From Populus alba (taxonomy: Eukaryota > Streptophyta > Magnoliopsida > Malpighiales > Salicaceae): a stretch of 64,000 nucleotides of DNA. The DNA is taken from assembly GCF_005239225.2 (NCBI RefSeq), contig NC_133299.1:11908967-11972966 (forward strand), in the 5' to 3' direction. A program made the translations under genes and the position numbers. Positions 45,479 to 57,784 of the stretch are shown one piece after another. The notes below the pieces were generated by a model. It was not told the DNA's origin and searched no databases. It saw only the letters and a list, made by a program, of their open reading frames with translations. Position 1 is the stretch's first letter. Every line of letters begins with the position of its first letter.

Positions 45479-46249
45479 GAATAAGAATGCGTAATTATTT
45501 GATACTTTATATATATATATATATAAAGTGGGAATTTTCTCCTTACGTTGGTGCTCCCCCTTTTCTCTCACACCAGGATTTTGTTAGCCATTCCTAGGGC
45601 AATTGAAAGCCATACTTAGTGCTATTGTCTTGTTTTGAGTGGATTGCTATTTGGACAGTTTATACCTTTCCTTCTTCCATAATTTCCATTACCTTTTCCC
45701 TCACAGAAGTATCAATTTTGAGAGTAAAAACAAAATGAGGGGTAGTTAGGGCCCCGGGCTAGCTCTAACCTGTGGATGACAATGGTAGTTGAATCGATCA
45801 AAACTCTATGGGATAAAATAACCATTAATCGATGATGTTCAAATTCCAATCGATCATTGTGTGGAACAAATTGATGGTGTCAGTAAATCTTGGCCTTGAA
45901 AAATCTCGATCTAATTGCTTTTCTAGAATAAGCTTCTAGTTAAATATGTCGGAATTGCTACGTTGTGAGCCAATTGATTTAAAAGATACAAAATCAATTT
46001 GAATGATTGATAAAAATAGGAGTCGGCCTAAACAAAAAATTAATTTTTTTTACTGTTTTAATATTAAAAAGACAACATAATAAAATACACTCAATCAAAC
46101 GGGGTAAACATCAAATGTACAACCTGAATCATAGTCACGATCATAATACATTAACTCAGTCGACTAACTATCTCTTTCCTTATTCTATCACCGTTTGAGC
46201 TTATTTGAGCTTAGATAGGATGAAAAGCGGGGTTAAAATAAAAAAATTT

Positions 46250-46465
46250 AATAGAGAATAAGGGACTAAATTGAAAGAAAAGGGTTTGACTCATTTGGGA
46301 TGGGATTCGGGACTAAATTATAAAGATATTATCAAATTATAAAATAAATCAAATAAGATTGGGGACCGAATTGAAGAGTTATTAAAAAATTAATGATTTT
46401 TGAATGGATTAAATGTGATTCGAGGCTTAATTGAAGAGTATTATCAAATTAGAGACCAAAGTAAA
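46250..46465. repeat. Degenerate tandem repeat, period about 70 bp
   Basis: 'GGGACTAAATTG', 'GGGACTAAATTAT', 'GGGGACCGAATTGAAGAG' and 'CGAGGCTTAATTGAAGAG' recur with intervening TTATCAAATTA-type sequence. Confidence 0.5.
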
Positions 46466-46559
46466 AATATAGGAAAATAAAGCCTGTTGCAAAGCACGCG
46501 ATAACATGTGCTCTTTGCTGCCTTTATGTAACGACCTCCCGCCTCTAAAATTAACCATC

Positions 46560-47658
46560 TGTAACAGTGTTAAATGTGCACGAGGTGCACGCTTCGGCAG
46601 GTTGTCCAAAACAGTGCTTGAGGGTGCTTGCAGCCATGCCAACAGTGGGATAAATCAGCAGCGCAGATTTATGCGGCTGTAGGTTCGTCAAAGGAAAATC
46701 GGCAGCGCAGATTGTTGACGAACATGGGCTGGATGATGGACTGTCCAGGCCAAGCAGGAAAACTCATCAGGGAGATAGGCTGACAAGAACTGGGGCTGTC
46801 GCAGAATTCGGAAGCGCAGACAGTGGCATCCTGCACGCAGATGCGAATTCGGCAGCGCAGGAATTGACAGCCTGCATGCAGATGCGAATTTGACAGCGCG
46901 CAACAGCTTGTGCAAGTCAGGGGCTCGACTTGGCACGATAAAAAACTTGGACGAAGGATTGTCCAAGGCATACGTGTGACTCAACGCTGACGCAGCAAGA
47001 ACTAACAGTTAGGGCTGCCAGGTGGGCATGTAAGAATGTGGGTGAGTGGGAGTTATGGACTTCCTAGATCATGGGATCATGGACAGAACGTGGGGGCTGA
47101 TCATGGGGATTGCTCTACAAGCTGCTGGGTCATGGGATCATAGGCAGTAACTGTCCACTACTTGCTGGAAAATAGGCCACTAAGATCATGGAGATCATGG
47201 GGGAGAAAGTGCCCCACTATGTCCTGAAAAATAGGAGATCATGGGTGAGCCTTGCAGCTCACATACTTGGCTATAAATAGCTGTTAATACTCTTAGATGG
47301 GGAGAAGAAGAGAGCATACGAGATAGGGAATGCATAGAGAGAAATAACGTGTAAGCTTGGTTGTGTAGCATGCGATTTCTGTGCATAGCACACATAGTGA
47401 TTGTGTAATCCTTTGTTGATGAGATAAATAAAGGTTGAGAGTTCTTCTTGTATTCTTGGTGTGCTTTACTTTGTGGTGCGCAATCTACTTGTGTATTCCG
47501 CTTGTCTTTAACTTGGAAAAGTGGGGAAACCTCTTGGGTGAGGGAAACACTTAGTTAGTAGGCAAACACGAGGGGGATTGGCGAGGGAAGGCTGAGTCTA
47601 GTGAGGGACTAGGCTGCCGCACGGGTTTATTCGCAAGGCGAAAAATTACCCCGTGACA
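46560..47658 (+). mobile_element. Solo LTR, 1099 bp, with 5-bp target duplication
   Basis: It begins TGTAACAG and ends CCGTGACA. CCATC immediately precedes (46555-46559) and follows (47659-47663) it. Promoter layout on the plus strand is a TATA box CTATAAATAG (about 47271-47280), then an AATAAA signal (about 47427), then a U5-like end. No primer-binding site, internal domain or second LTR is present, so it is a solo LTR left by recombination. U3 contains repeated TCGGCAGCGCAG-type and GATCATGGG-type motifs. The family is not identified. Confidence 0.85.
46655..46910. repeat. Short repeated motif in U3 of solo LTR
   Basis: 'GGCAGCGCAG' or a close variant occurs near 46660, 46698, 46815, 46850 and 46895, partly within a longer duplicated GATGCGAATTCGGCAGCGCA-type unit (46842 and 46880). 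Confidence 0.6.
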
Positions 47659-47732
47659 CCATCCATAGTGCCCCTGGAAGTGTCTCAACATCCTCTTCCA
47701 TTATAGGCAATGCATATTGATCCTTTCTTCTC

Positions 47733-47760
47733 TTCTCTCTCTCTCTCTCTCTCTCTCTTT
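47733..47760. repeat. Microsatellite (CT)n
   Basis: About 13 CT units just downstream of the solo LTR. Confidence 0.9.
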
Positions 47761-47764
47761 CTCC

Positions 47765-50700
47765 TCTAGAAATTAATCTGCATCTTATTTTTTCTTATTT
47801 GAGAGACTATTTTTTTTTTCTAATGATCAACTACAGTCCCTTGAGTCTTGATCTCTTGAAAAACAAAAAAAAACATGAACAATCTTTCATGAAATCAGCT
47901 TGAGAAAAATGGCAGAATGTTATCGAGATCTTAGGAACAAATCATCAAAGAGATTTGCAAATGAAATAAATGCACAAGGACCAAATTAAAAAAAAAAATT
48001 CAAGGGCAAAAAAAATTCAAAATTCAAAATTCAAAATAAAGATGAAATAATAGTTGCAACAATGATTTACCATCACAAATTAGTTTTTGTTAATAGTTGG
48101 ATGATATTATAAGCATATTAATGTTCTTAAATTATATTATGAAATTTAATGAGATAAAAATATTTTTCTACAAGTGAAATAAGTTTAAATATTCATAGTA
48201 AAATATTTTATCTTCACTAATTTTCGTGTGAAATATTGTATGAAAAATAGACATGTAAAAATAGGGAAACATCTTGCTATAAAATAATTTATAAAATAAA
48301 ACACCTTTTAAATAGTGATAACTTGATAATCCGCTTGTGCTCCGTTTTAGATCAAATAAAAATTCTTTTGAACATAATAAAGAGTATGTAGATGTCTTTA
48401 ATGTGTTTCTTAGTAGTAATAAAGTTTTTAATCATGAGCTCAAAATTAAATGCTTATGTATAAGAAAATCGATTAAGGAGATTGTATGTGTCAATAAATT
48501 TTAAAAAGATATCTTAATGCTAACTAAAAATTTAATCATGAAATTAAGAAACTAATACAGATTAAGATATTCGATCTTGTGTTGTGGAAAGCCCTTAATT
48601 TTTTTACTTAATTATATGGAACTAATTTTTTTAATAAGAAAATTAATAATTTAAATTTCATTGAAACAAACTATTGCTAGTATAAGCCTTCATTTCTTAT
48701 TAATATCTTTAATTTCAACAAACAAATCTAACATTTCATTAATTATATGGCTTTTATTTAATAAAAATAAAAAGCAATCATAAGACATAGTAATAAAAAC
48801 ATGTACAATTTAAAATAAGGATAGAAAAAGATATCTCTCAAACCAAAATCCATTTGTCTCATTAACATGCTGGACTTTTTTCTAGATTTGTTCAACATTA
48901 TTTATGTTTTTTTTTTAAATTCTATTATTATTCCAAAAGCAATACTCAATCATAAAAAAATAAAATTCTAACAATTTAAATACAATATATCACTCGCATG
49001 TTATCACAATGAACTATTTGATAGTGTCATTAAACTTGATTTAGTAGATCAACCTTGAACTTGACCTGACTTTTTACCTTGACTGAGTTTCAAATTAAAT
49101 TGTATGTGAGCTGATCCAATGTGAATAGCTTAACTTGACAGGTCTAAAGATAATTCGTACTATCATTAAAAACTAAGCTTGGCTTACAAATTCAAAATGA
49201 AATATATATTTTTTAAAATCATTGAGATGACAACTTCTTGGATTGACTTAAGTTAACTTTAATCAACTCGCTAAACTTGTGACTTGAGTTATATACTCGA
49301 ATGAATATATTAATATCATGTTTGAAAACTATTTTTTATTTAATTCTATGATAACAAAAATAGACTCTCGTGGGAAAACAATCTAGTAAAGTAAAAAAAA
49401 AACAAAATCATCATGGTTGGTTGTATATAAAAAAAAAAGCTTGCTAACTTTTTTAGAAGATTGATATAATCTTATTAAAATATGAAGTAAAAATTAGATG
49501 ATATGTAATAAAATAATCTCTAAATATATTCTTAATTAATTTAAATTTTTTATAAAATAATATATGGAAACACCATCCCTTTTGAACTTCTCTTGAGAGA
49601 CAAATCTATTTACACCAAAAAAAAACTTTTTTCTTTGCTGAAATATGGTGAAAAAAAAAAACTTTTGTCTCTATTCTCTCATTTTCTGACAATTCATTCT
49701 CTCATTCTCAAACCCAAGGATGAAATGTGAACTAAATATAGATTTGGACTAAAATATACATTTGTAAAATTAAAAGGACTAAAAAGAATTTGGAAACAAT
49801 ATGAAGGCATTTTTTGTTTGTTTGATAAAAGTGCTCACAACACAATGCAACGAAAAAAAAAGGGCTATATTTATTTTTCACTTTTAATTTTGGTCCTTAA
49901 GTTTTGAATATCTCACAAGGAACAAAACTGTTTTTTTTTTTTTTTTTCAAAATAGAGAAAAACCCATTTTAGGGACTTTTTTTAAGGTAACAATAACCCC
50001 AAAAAAGTAAATATAAAATAAAATTAGAAAGCTCATTCCCTAGACAATACAATGTAAAAGGATAAAATTAAAAAAAATTAATTTCAATGACCAAAAGGAA
50101 GAAAAAATGAAGTACTAAAAAATAAAAATCACTATTTCAATTTACAATAAATGTGATTAAGCTCTTTTAGGTTTTCGTTATTAATAGTAATAACTTGGAA
50201 AACATAATTGTATTGTTTATTGGTGATATATTTTAGCAAAAGCATCAAGGGGAGCTAGCTCTTCTTTATCATTATATTTTAGTTTTTATTTCTATCATGT
50301 TCTTATAAATACAATTTCTCTTAGTTTATATATATATATATTATTTTTCAATTCATTATTTTTAAAAATATTTTCGTTCAAAGTGAAAAAAACCCTTATT
50401 TGAAAAACTCAACCCATGTAACTTATAAGCAAAATAATTTTTTTTTTTTTAAAAAATTGTCGAGTAGTGTTAAAATTCATTTTTTTCATAGTTGTTAGAT
50501 TTGAATTTTTTTTTTTATGTAAGATTTTTTCTATCATTTTAGATGAGAATATTTGACAAAAAAATTGATTGAAAAATAACTCTATATTCAAGGATGAAAC
50601 AAAAGGAATTAAACTTGTAATAACATAACGAAAACTAGGTTTAAAGTATACATATAAATGGAAATAATTCCCCAAATATATAATGAAAAATAGTGGCTAT

Positions 50701-51270
50701 TAATTTCATTATTTATTCCATTAATCTATATCCGGAGAATCACTAAGCGAACCCGCATATCTTAGTGGCCAATTCAAATGCATTGGGAGTTTTGGGACTT
50801 TTAGAATCATATAGAAACTATATATTTGTCAAAATCTTCATTGCAAAGAAGAATGGAAGTATCAACCTTTTGGCGAACAAAGCTTTATGTAATAAATGTA
50901 ATAAAAAAAGGTAAAAAAAAATGTGTCCTTTCACCTTTTCAACAAACTTTTCCCAACATGATCACCACACAATCAGACAATTATAATAGATAGTGGCAAA
51001 AAGTTGATATGATTAGAAAAAAAATGTCAGATTAAGTGGTGGTCAAAACATACTATTGATATACTATTTAGCTGAAACAATTCAAAACCTTTCTCTATCC
51101 ACTGAGCTTATTATTGGTTTCTGAAATATGTACATATAACAAAAATAATAAATTTAAGATTTTTTTAGGAGTCACAAGTATTCTATTAAATAAATTTAGG
51201 GTTATTTAGAGTTTATATGCAAATTACTTAAAAATTAGATATTTTTTTTGACTTTAAATAATTGTTTTAA
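47765..51270. other. AT-rich intergenic DNA
   Basis: No gene, RNA or TE domain recognised over 3.5 kb. Only poly-A/T runs and short open frames unlike known families are seen. Confidence 0.4.
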
Positions 51271-51446
51271 GGCTGAGTTATTATAAACTAGAAGCTGTCC
51301 AAGTGTCTGGTCTCTAACGATAATCCAAATACACCGTTGTATTTTACTCATCTTTTTCACAATTCACATGAAATAAAAGGCATAAATTTCTATTTATAAG
51401 GAAACCTAAAAACCTTATGAATTGTAAAATATCAATTTGCTCCTTA

Positions 51447-51448
<2 letters not shown>

Positions 51449-51490
<42 letters not shown>
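51449..51490. repeat. Microsatellite (AT)n
   Basis: About 21 AT units inside the LINE-like 3' region; the other copy (26540-26580) lacks it. Confidence 0.9.
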
Positions 51491-51494
<4 letters not shown>

Positions 51495-51966
51495 TTAGGC
51501 TAATTTTAAAAATTTATTTGATCAAATCCCTACTAGATTTTTCTAGATTTAAAATTGTAATTTCCTATATAATTACACTCCATTCCTCGATTTCTAAAAC
51601 TTTATAATCAAGTCACACTTGATTAATTATTTCATTTTAATTTCTGACCAATGGTTTTTATATGTGTGATCTATTAAGTTCTCTAATAAATTGATCCAAA
51701 TATAAATCACAATCCTAAATGACATAGGATTAAATTTATTATCAATTTAATAATTGATTAATTTATATTTGAAGACTAAGTATAATATCTAGTAATCTAT
51801 CATAATCCTCTAAATATTAGAAAAGTCATAAGTGATTTGACTTAACCTTTCAGTGATCAATTTCTTAGTGTAATTATTATCCCTTCATCAACAATGTTTC
51901 AATTTAGACATTATAGCATTGAGTGTGTATACGATATTAAATCATGTTTGTTCTTAACACCATAGT

Positions 51967-52227
51967 AATTGATTCTTTGAATAAGATTTTAAACTTTATA
52001 CAAATTATATTCCACCTTATGCAAGGATTTACAATCAATACTATTTAAGAACATATGAAATATTTTCTCTAATTTATCAAGGGTGATGAATTCTCTCTTG
52101 ATTCATTGATTCTTTGAATAAAATTTGAAACTCTATACAAATCTTTTTCCACATTGCGTAAGAATTTACAATCAATACTATTTAATAATAGGTGGAATAT
52201 TTTCTCTAATTCACCAAGGGTGATGAA
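51967..52227. repeat. Tandem duplication of about 138 bp
   Basis: 'TTGATTCTTTGAATAARATT', followed by TTACAATCAATACTATTTAA and ATTTTCTCTAATT..CAAGGGTGATGAA, occurs twice, starting near 51969 and 52107. The homologous copy at 25940-26090 has a single unit. Confidence 0.75.
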
Positions 52228-53322
52228 CCATTTGTTACTATTGATTAGGATAATGTGTAGTATGATCAAAACATAACACTCCTTATATAAAATAACTTAG
52301 TGATCTCAAGTCTAAGAATCATATGATTTTCTCATGCAAGTTAATTTAATGAACATGTCATCTGACAAGTACGTACATATTAGTTCTAGTTATTACTCAT
52401 ACCTTAGCTTATGAGAATAATTGCTTCTTCTCATAGAGAAAATAATATAATATGTACAAGTCTCAACAATACTAATTAATATTTAGTTTTAATAGAGTAT
52501 TGACTAAAAATATTTTAGGAACAAAGTAATAAATGATCTCTCTCCATAATGAATATAAGGAGTACTTAAAAAGTAGATGATCATAAGTCTCTATATGTGA
52601 ACAACATAAGATACATATTACAAATATGATGATTTTAAAAGTTTGTAGTCTGTCCATAGCGTGTAGACTATCCAAAGAGACAAGTTATGAGATGAAGTAG
52701 TGTTGTGGGACATGTCTTTGAAACCAGAGAAGATGGTGCATGGTATTCTTGGGTCTGGTATCTTGAAGTGCCTCTTAAGTTGAATAAAAAATTAACCTCC
52801 CCGTAGAATGACCTATCCAGACATAGTGTTCCAGAAAGCTAACTCGAGGATGAAATCTAATGCAGTTCTACATCTACTAAGAGTCTTGATTACTTGAATG
52901 AAAGTATCAAACACCATCCTCAATAGTGCCTACAACCTTTGCGTCTCAAGACAATTCAAAAATAATGATTTATTGTAATAGAAATCTCACAATTATAATA
53001 ATCTTATAAATTGTTTTGTAAAATATTTTTGTTCCAATAGTTCTTTATCTTTATTTTAAATTCGTTAATTAAATATTTAATGAATATTAAAAATAAATAA
53101 ATTTTTATTAATAAATTAAATATATTTATATAAACAAAATTAATGTTACATAAAACTATAAAACTAATTGAATATATATCATATACAGTAATACTTATCC
53201 CATTAATCAAGAATGTGGTTTTGGTTTAAAGATCAACACAAATAATTCAACTCTATAATTGGACTCAATGGCAAGCTCAACTAGTCTGTGCTTCTGGTCA
53301 ACTTTAAGTTCATAACATTAAG

Positions 53323-53530
53323 ATTCCGTTTGGCATTGCGGCCAAACCGGCTTTTTACCAAAATTTAAATTTTTTTTTTTTGCTAAAATTGAGTGTGGTT
53401 TGTACTTTTTGGATCGTTTTGATGTGCTGATGTCAAAAATGATTTTTAAAAAATGAAAAAACATTATTGGCATGCTTTTCGGCACGAAAAGCTATTTGAA
53501 AAGCAACCGCTACCACACTCCCAAACACTC
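53323..53530 (-). mobile_element. MITE-like non-autonomous element
   Basis: Opposite-orientation copy of 25669-25875. Ends are CCGTTTGGCATTGCGGCCAA and (other strand) GTGTTTGGGAGTGTGGTAGC. The shared interior is GACATCAGCACATCAAAACG and AGCATGCCAATAATG. No coding capacity. The superfamily of the autonomous partner is unknown. Confidence 0.75.
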
Positions 53531-53732
53531 TCTAAGTACAATATTCAGTGGCTATAGTGATGGATTAGTGCGTATCTTTTTATTGGTGGCTAGAGCACTC
53601 TGGCTTTATACATCATGATTAACCTCTCTAAAAGTTATAAAACGACGCAGGGATTCGCCATCCAATTATTTAAATATTTTTAGGGCTAATTAAAGGTAGC
53701 ACATCATCAATTGCAACATTTTTGGGAACATA

Positions 53733-53954
53733 TCATAGTAGGTTTGCAATTGAAGCGAAAAATGTAGGGGTCTTGTGATGGGAAACTCCTTTTTCCAATG
53801 AACCATGTGTTTTTCGTTTGCGTTTTAATCTCTTCTTTAGTTCTTTTTGCTTGTATTCGCACCTCGCCGTAATTTCAATCACATCGTAGAATGCAATGCT
53901 CTCATTGCTGACGGAGATAGGTAATGCAGGTGCAGAATATAGGCCCAGTTTCAA
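53733..53954 (-). other. Open frame of 73 codons, unknown
   Basis: The minus-strand frame starting MKLGLYSAPALPISVSNESI has a lysine/arginine-rich middle (KQKELKKRLKRKRK). Composition is more protein-like than other short frames here, but no family is recognised and no splice partners were found. It may be a relic exon. Confidence 0.25.
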
Positions 53955-55230
53955 GTAGTCAGCTTCTGTATTGATGCGTGTCAGAATCCACTATTTCCCA
54001 TCATAGTCCTTTCATTCTCGGATCACAGCCATTCTAGGCTATGTCTGAAGTTTTGGACAGTGAACAGTATCTTAGGGGGCGTTAACATTCCACTACAGCA
54101 GGCTCCGAAAATAACTAGCCGTGATCTTGGGAACATATTCGAAGATCTTCCAGGAAAAAGAATGGAGCACATGAAGCACATGCCATGTTATAGATTTAAT
54201 GCATGCCTCTCTAGGGTTTCAAGTTTGGAAGAATAAAGTTTAGGCATTGGTCACTATAAATGGCGCTTTCACACAGACAACTGGCTTCTTCCTGTCATAC
54301 CATGCAGCGTATTTCACATACTCTCGCTCGCATGAATTTTTGATTTCTAATGACTGATAATATGCTTTCGAGATGCTGTTTGGACTGCAGGTTTTTCTTT
54401 TTCTTTGCTTTTTATTGAACGAGAAATAACATATAAGGCTACAGTGCCGATACGAGACCCGTCAGCGAGTTAAGCTGGTGGTAGATCTATTAATGTCGCT
54501 GTCGTAAAATGCTGGGTATTCAGTATGCGTGGAACCATGATCAAATTATCAAACTTTAAATCACTCGATTTGGAGGCCTAAGATAAACTATTTACTTTAT
54601 TACTACGATTTGTTTGATTCAATTGAATTGAAGAAAGTCAAAACCGACAAGCAAAATAGTTGATGCTTACAATACGAGCATAGGAAAGCTTTTGGAGCTA
54701 TCAGAACATGGGTGTACGATTTTTTTTTTCACCATATATTCAAAGATATAGATGTATAGAAACTACGAAGACAATTAGGAAGTACATAGAAAGGAAAATT
54801 GCACGGAATAAAGCTTAATTACGTGAAAAGGAAGCTTAATTTGTTTTACTTTGCTGTAGACTGAATTAGGAATCTGAACTTTTTTTTTTTTTGGGTATAC
54901 CATTGCTGATTTGTATAGAAATCATAAATATATTTCGGCTTAATTTACTTAAATTCTGATTTTATATGGTTCTGTATTACTTGCTTTAATAGTAGGGTCT
55001 TATGTTTTTTAGGTTTTTTTTTCTTGTAATTAGACTGATGTCTAGGCTACAATTTATATAGCTAAAGCTTTGCCTACACTAATAAGGTTTTCTCTTTTTT
55101 ATATATTTTATTCTTGATTTTATCAAAAAAAAAAAAGAAAGGTTATGAATTTGTGTCAATGAGATGAAAGGTCTGTAGATGAACACTTTAGTGACTGTTA
55201 GTATTTAGTGTTTGATTAATCAATAATAAC
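53955..55230. other. Intergenic stretch with genic-like composition
   Basis: No gene recognised. A CACTATAAATGG TATA-like box lies at about 54258-54268 on the plus strand, but no convincing reading frame follows. Confidence 0.3.
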
Positions 55231-55239
55231 CATGAAACT

Positions 55240-55610
55240 AATGTTAGATGATGAGTTGCAGGCACAAATGCTTTTGAAGTCTTTGCTAGATAGTTGAGAG
55301 ACGTCTTTCGTTATAATACCTGCTGTAATTATGATCCAAATACTGTTTTGTCACTATCTTTTTTCTTCATTGGAGATAACTCATTCAATGAAGAAAAAAG
55401 ATGAAGTGAGGTAGTAGCAGATGATGCAAAGGCTCTTGTCATAGAAAATTGGTGGAAGAGTAGGACAACATGATTCAATGAACAGTACTAAAGATCTGGA
55501 GGCATGCTATAGTTTAGTGGAAGTTTCAAATGTTACACTGCCAGAGAGGTCACATCAAGAAAAATGGCAAGACAGTGAGAACACCATTGTGGTCATAACT
55601 TGAGATTGAG
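55240..55610 (+). pseudogene. Ty1/copia gag relic with zinc knuckle
   Basis: The reading DELQAQMLLKSLLDS, then NSFNEE and DDAKALVIEN, matches the UBN2-type copia gag (family form ..EVQALLLLSSLPDSWE.. SLFNEEARRK.. NAQALVTEN). At about 55525-55560 it is followed by a CQRGHIKKN zinc-knuckle piece. Frames shift and stops are present. No LTR could be assigned. Confidence 0.65.
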
Positions 55611-55979
55611 ATGTGCCGGTGCTTTAATTTGGAAAGAAAATTGTAATGTTGCATATCTTTATATTGAATTGGTTGTTGACTCATTAACTACATTTAATAT
55701 ACTACTTCATATTTGCATCCGAGCTTTGAAGAACAAATAATAGTGAATTTAAATCTTATTATTATTAGAAAATTATAAAATATAAATAAAAATATCGATA
55801 GAAAAATTACCATTAGTACATTACAGTAACATTTACCAAAAGAAAATGATGTTTTTGTTTTCATTGGTATCGTTGAATACCAAAAAAATTACAGTTGAGA
55901 ATTAAGGAATAAAAAAATAAAAATATGTCGTGTTAGTATTATAGACAGAATTCCAATAAAATATAAATATCGTTAAAGT

Positions 55980-56021
55980 TGAGAATAATTGGGAGGGTTA
56001 ACCTATCGGTTAGCTAACCCT

Positions 56022-56071
<50 letters not shown>

Positions 56072-56180
56072 GGTAATTTACAGTAGTAATGATGAGGTTA
56101 CAACACAAGGGTATAACTACAATATTTTCTATATAGTATGCCTGCAATATTTCTTATATAGATATATTAATAGTTAATAG
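55980..56180. repeat. Third copy of the short LTR, expanded by (AT)n
   Basis: TGAGAATAATT..GG.TTAACCTATYGGTTAGCTAACCC and the following ACACAAGRGTATAACTACAATAT-type sequence match the LTRs at 59239 and 63793. An AT run (56025-56069) lies inside. It could be a solo LTR or half of another decayed element. Confidence 0.75.
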
Positions 56181-56304
56181 TCATCTATAAATCTGTCGGT
56201 AATATTTAAGTTATTACCCAATAGACGACCCTTCCTCCCTCTACTCCATTTCTTCTTTTTCTTCATTTTTTTCTACAAAAAATAGCACCTTTTCCCTTTT
56301 ATTT

Positions 56305-56976
56305 TAAGACCGTTTGTTTACGCGGCTGCGGCTGTATTTTATTTAAAACGTAAATTACAGCCATTTGGTAATGAAAAAAAAAAATAATTTACTGTGCATG
56401 GGTCCCATGTAATTTTTGCGTCTGAAACGCTGTTAATGAAAAGCAAAGAAATCCTGCTTTTCACGCACTGTGCATGCCAATTGCATTGTTCACGGAACAA
56501 TGCAACTAGCATGAACACTGTACATTGGTACACTGTTCACTTTAAAAAATAATGAACAGTGCAATTCACTTGCACTGTTCATGAGTGAATTGCACTATTC
56601 ACACAGTTTTTTTTTTTTTTTTTATAGTATGTTAATTTTATTAACATTTTTTTTTTTAAAAAAAAAAACTAGTTTAGAGTGAATTAAATTCATTCGCACT
56701 GTGATGTGAACAATATTTTTTCTCTCGAAAAACTAGTATAGAGTGAATTAAATTCACTCGTATTATAATATCAATTTTATATCTGATAATATTTTATCTA
56801 ATTTTATTACATGCTCAAAAAATTATAAAAACTATAGTTCTTATCGGATGAATTTTGTATGTAATGGAATTATAAATAGTTTAATGGAATAATAAAAAAT
56901 ATTTTATATAAAGTATTATTTATTTCATGATGTAATAAGAGTAATTAATTCTACAATATTTAAATTTAAAACCATC

Positions 56977-57015
<39 letters not shown>

Positions 57016-57170
57016 TTTTAAATTATTTTATAACCTCAATTTCAACCACAATTTTAACCAAACACCTATTTTTTCAAACCAACCTCAACTAAAAGTACTT
57101 TTTATAAAATAATTTTTTTCAAACCACAACCACAACAGTTACCGCAATACCAAACACACTGTTTGTCACA
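56305..57170. mobile_element. Non-autonomous DNA element, tentative
   Basis: The left part reads CCGTTTGTTTACGCGGCTGC, and the right end (57130-57165), read on the other strand, gives GTGTTTGGTATTGCGGTAAC. Both resemble terminal-inverted-repeat ends seen in Populus elements. The inside contains repeated TGAACAGTGCAATTCACT-type motifs (56500-56600), a duplicated ACTAGTxTAGAGTGAATTAA stretch (56668 and 56731) and an (AT)n run (56982-57011). Target duplications were not identified. Confidence 0.45.
56982..57011. repeat. Microsatellite (AT)n
   Basis: About 15 AT units. Confidence 0.9.
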
Positions 57171-57784
57171 AACCAAGCTCCCATTGTCACAAATTTAGCC
57201 ACTCCAACACTTAGTTTGTTAGTATCCATGTTCCAGTTTACTTTCTTTTTTTTTTTTTTTTAAGATTCATCACATCAAGTAAGAAAAACAACTCATTTTT
57301 ATTGTATTTTTTTTATGTTAATGTTTTGGATTTTTTTTATGCAATATATGTAGTTTTTTTGTGTGTTTACTTGTTTTATAGCTTTTTTCTATAGAGATTC
57401 GTTGTACGAATGTATGATTTGTACATGTTAGAGTTTGTTCAAGATTTTAAAAAATTATATTTATTTGTCATTTGATGAAATTGAGTTTGATTTTGTAACT
57501 TAAGTTGTTTATAATAAAATAAATAATGTGTTCATGGGTATGTATCATATTTTATCAATTTTATTGTTAAGTTGAAAATTTAGGTAAATTTGGAGGAATT
57601 TGAATTTCTTTGAGAAAATTGATAATTATTAAAGGACACTATTAAAATAGATTGAATAATTTTGAATTTAACCAATGATAGCTAATTAATTGAGTACCAA
57701 TAATTTGTTTAGTTAACTTTATTAATTAAAACATATTGTCATTAATATTTTATATCGATTTCATTAATAAATGATCATTATTAG

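Larger units (their letters stand above)
51280..52930 (-). mobile_element. LINE 3' part: RT C-terminus, zinc-finger region and long 3' region
   Basis: On the minus strand, about 52800-52680 reads PDPRIPCTIFSGFKDMSH-type sequence. After frame changes, 52675-52472 reads SLHAMDRLQTF and then HIETYDHLLFKYSLYSLWRE. This matches the zf-RVT tail of plant LINEs (family form RL.TKDRL..., C..C, E..DHLFF.C..S..W). Downstream, to about 51280, the sequence is homologous to 25365-26780. Stops and frameshifts mean the protein is dead. Inclusion of the 1.2-kb non-coding part in the same element is inferred from the homology crossing the coding end. Confidence 0.6.

Noticed and set aside
46669..46984. Two overlapping minus-strand Cys-rich frames
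   Set aside because: They lie wholly inside the solo LTR U3 repeats and arise from the repeated motif.
56025..56069. (AT)n run as an element boundary
   Set aside because: Sequence homologous to the short LTR continues on both sides, so it is an expansion inside the LTR.
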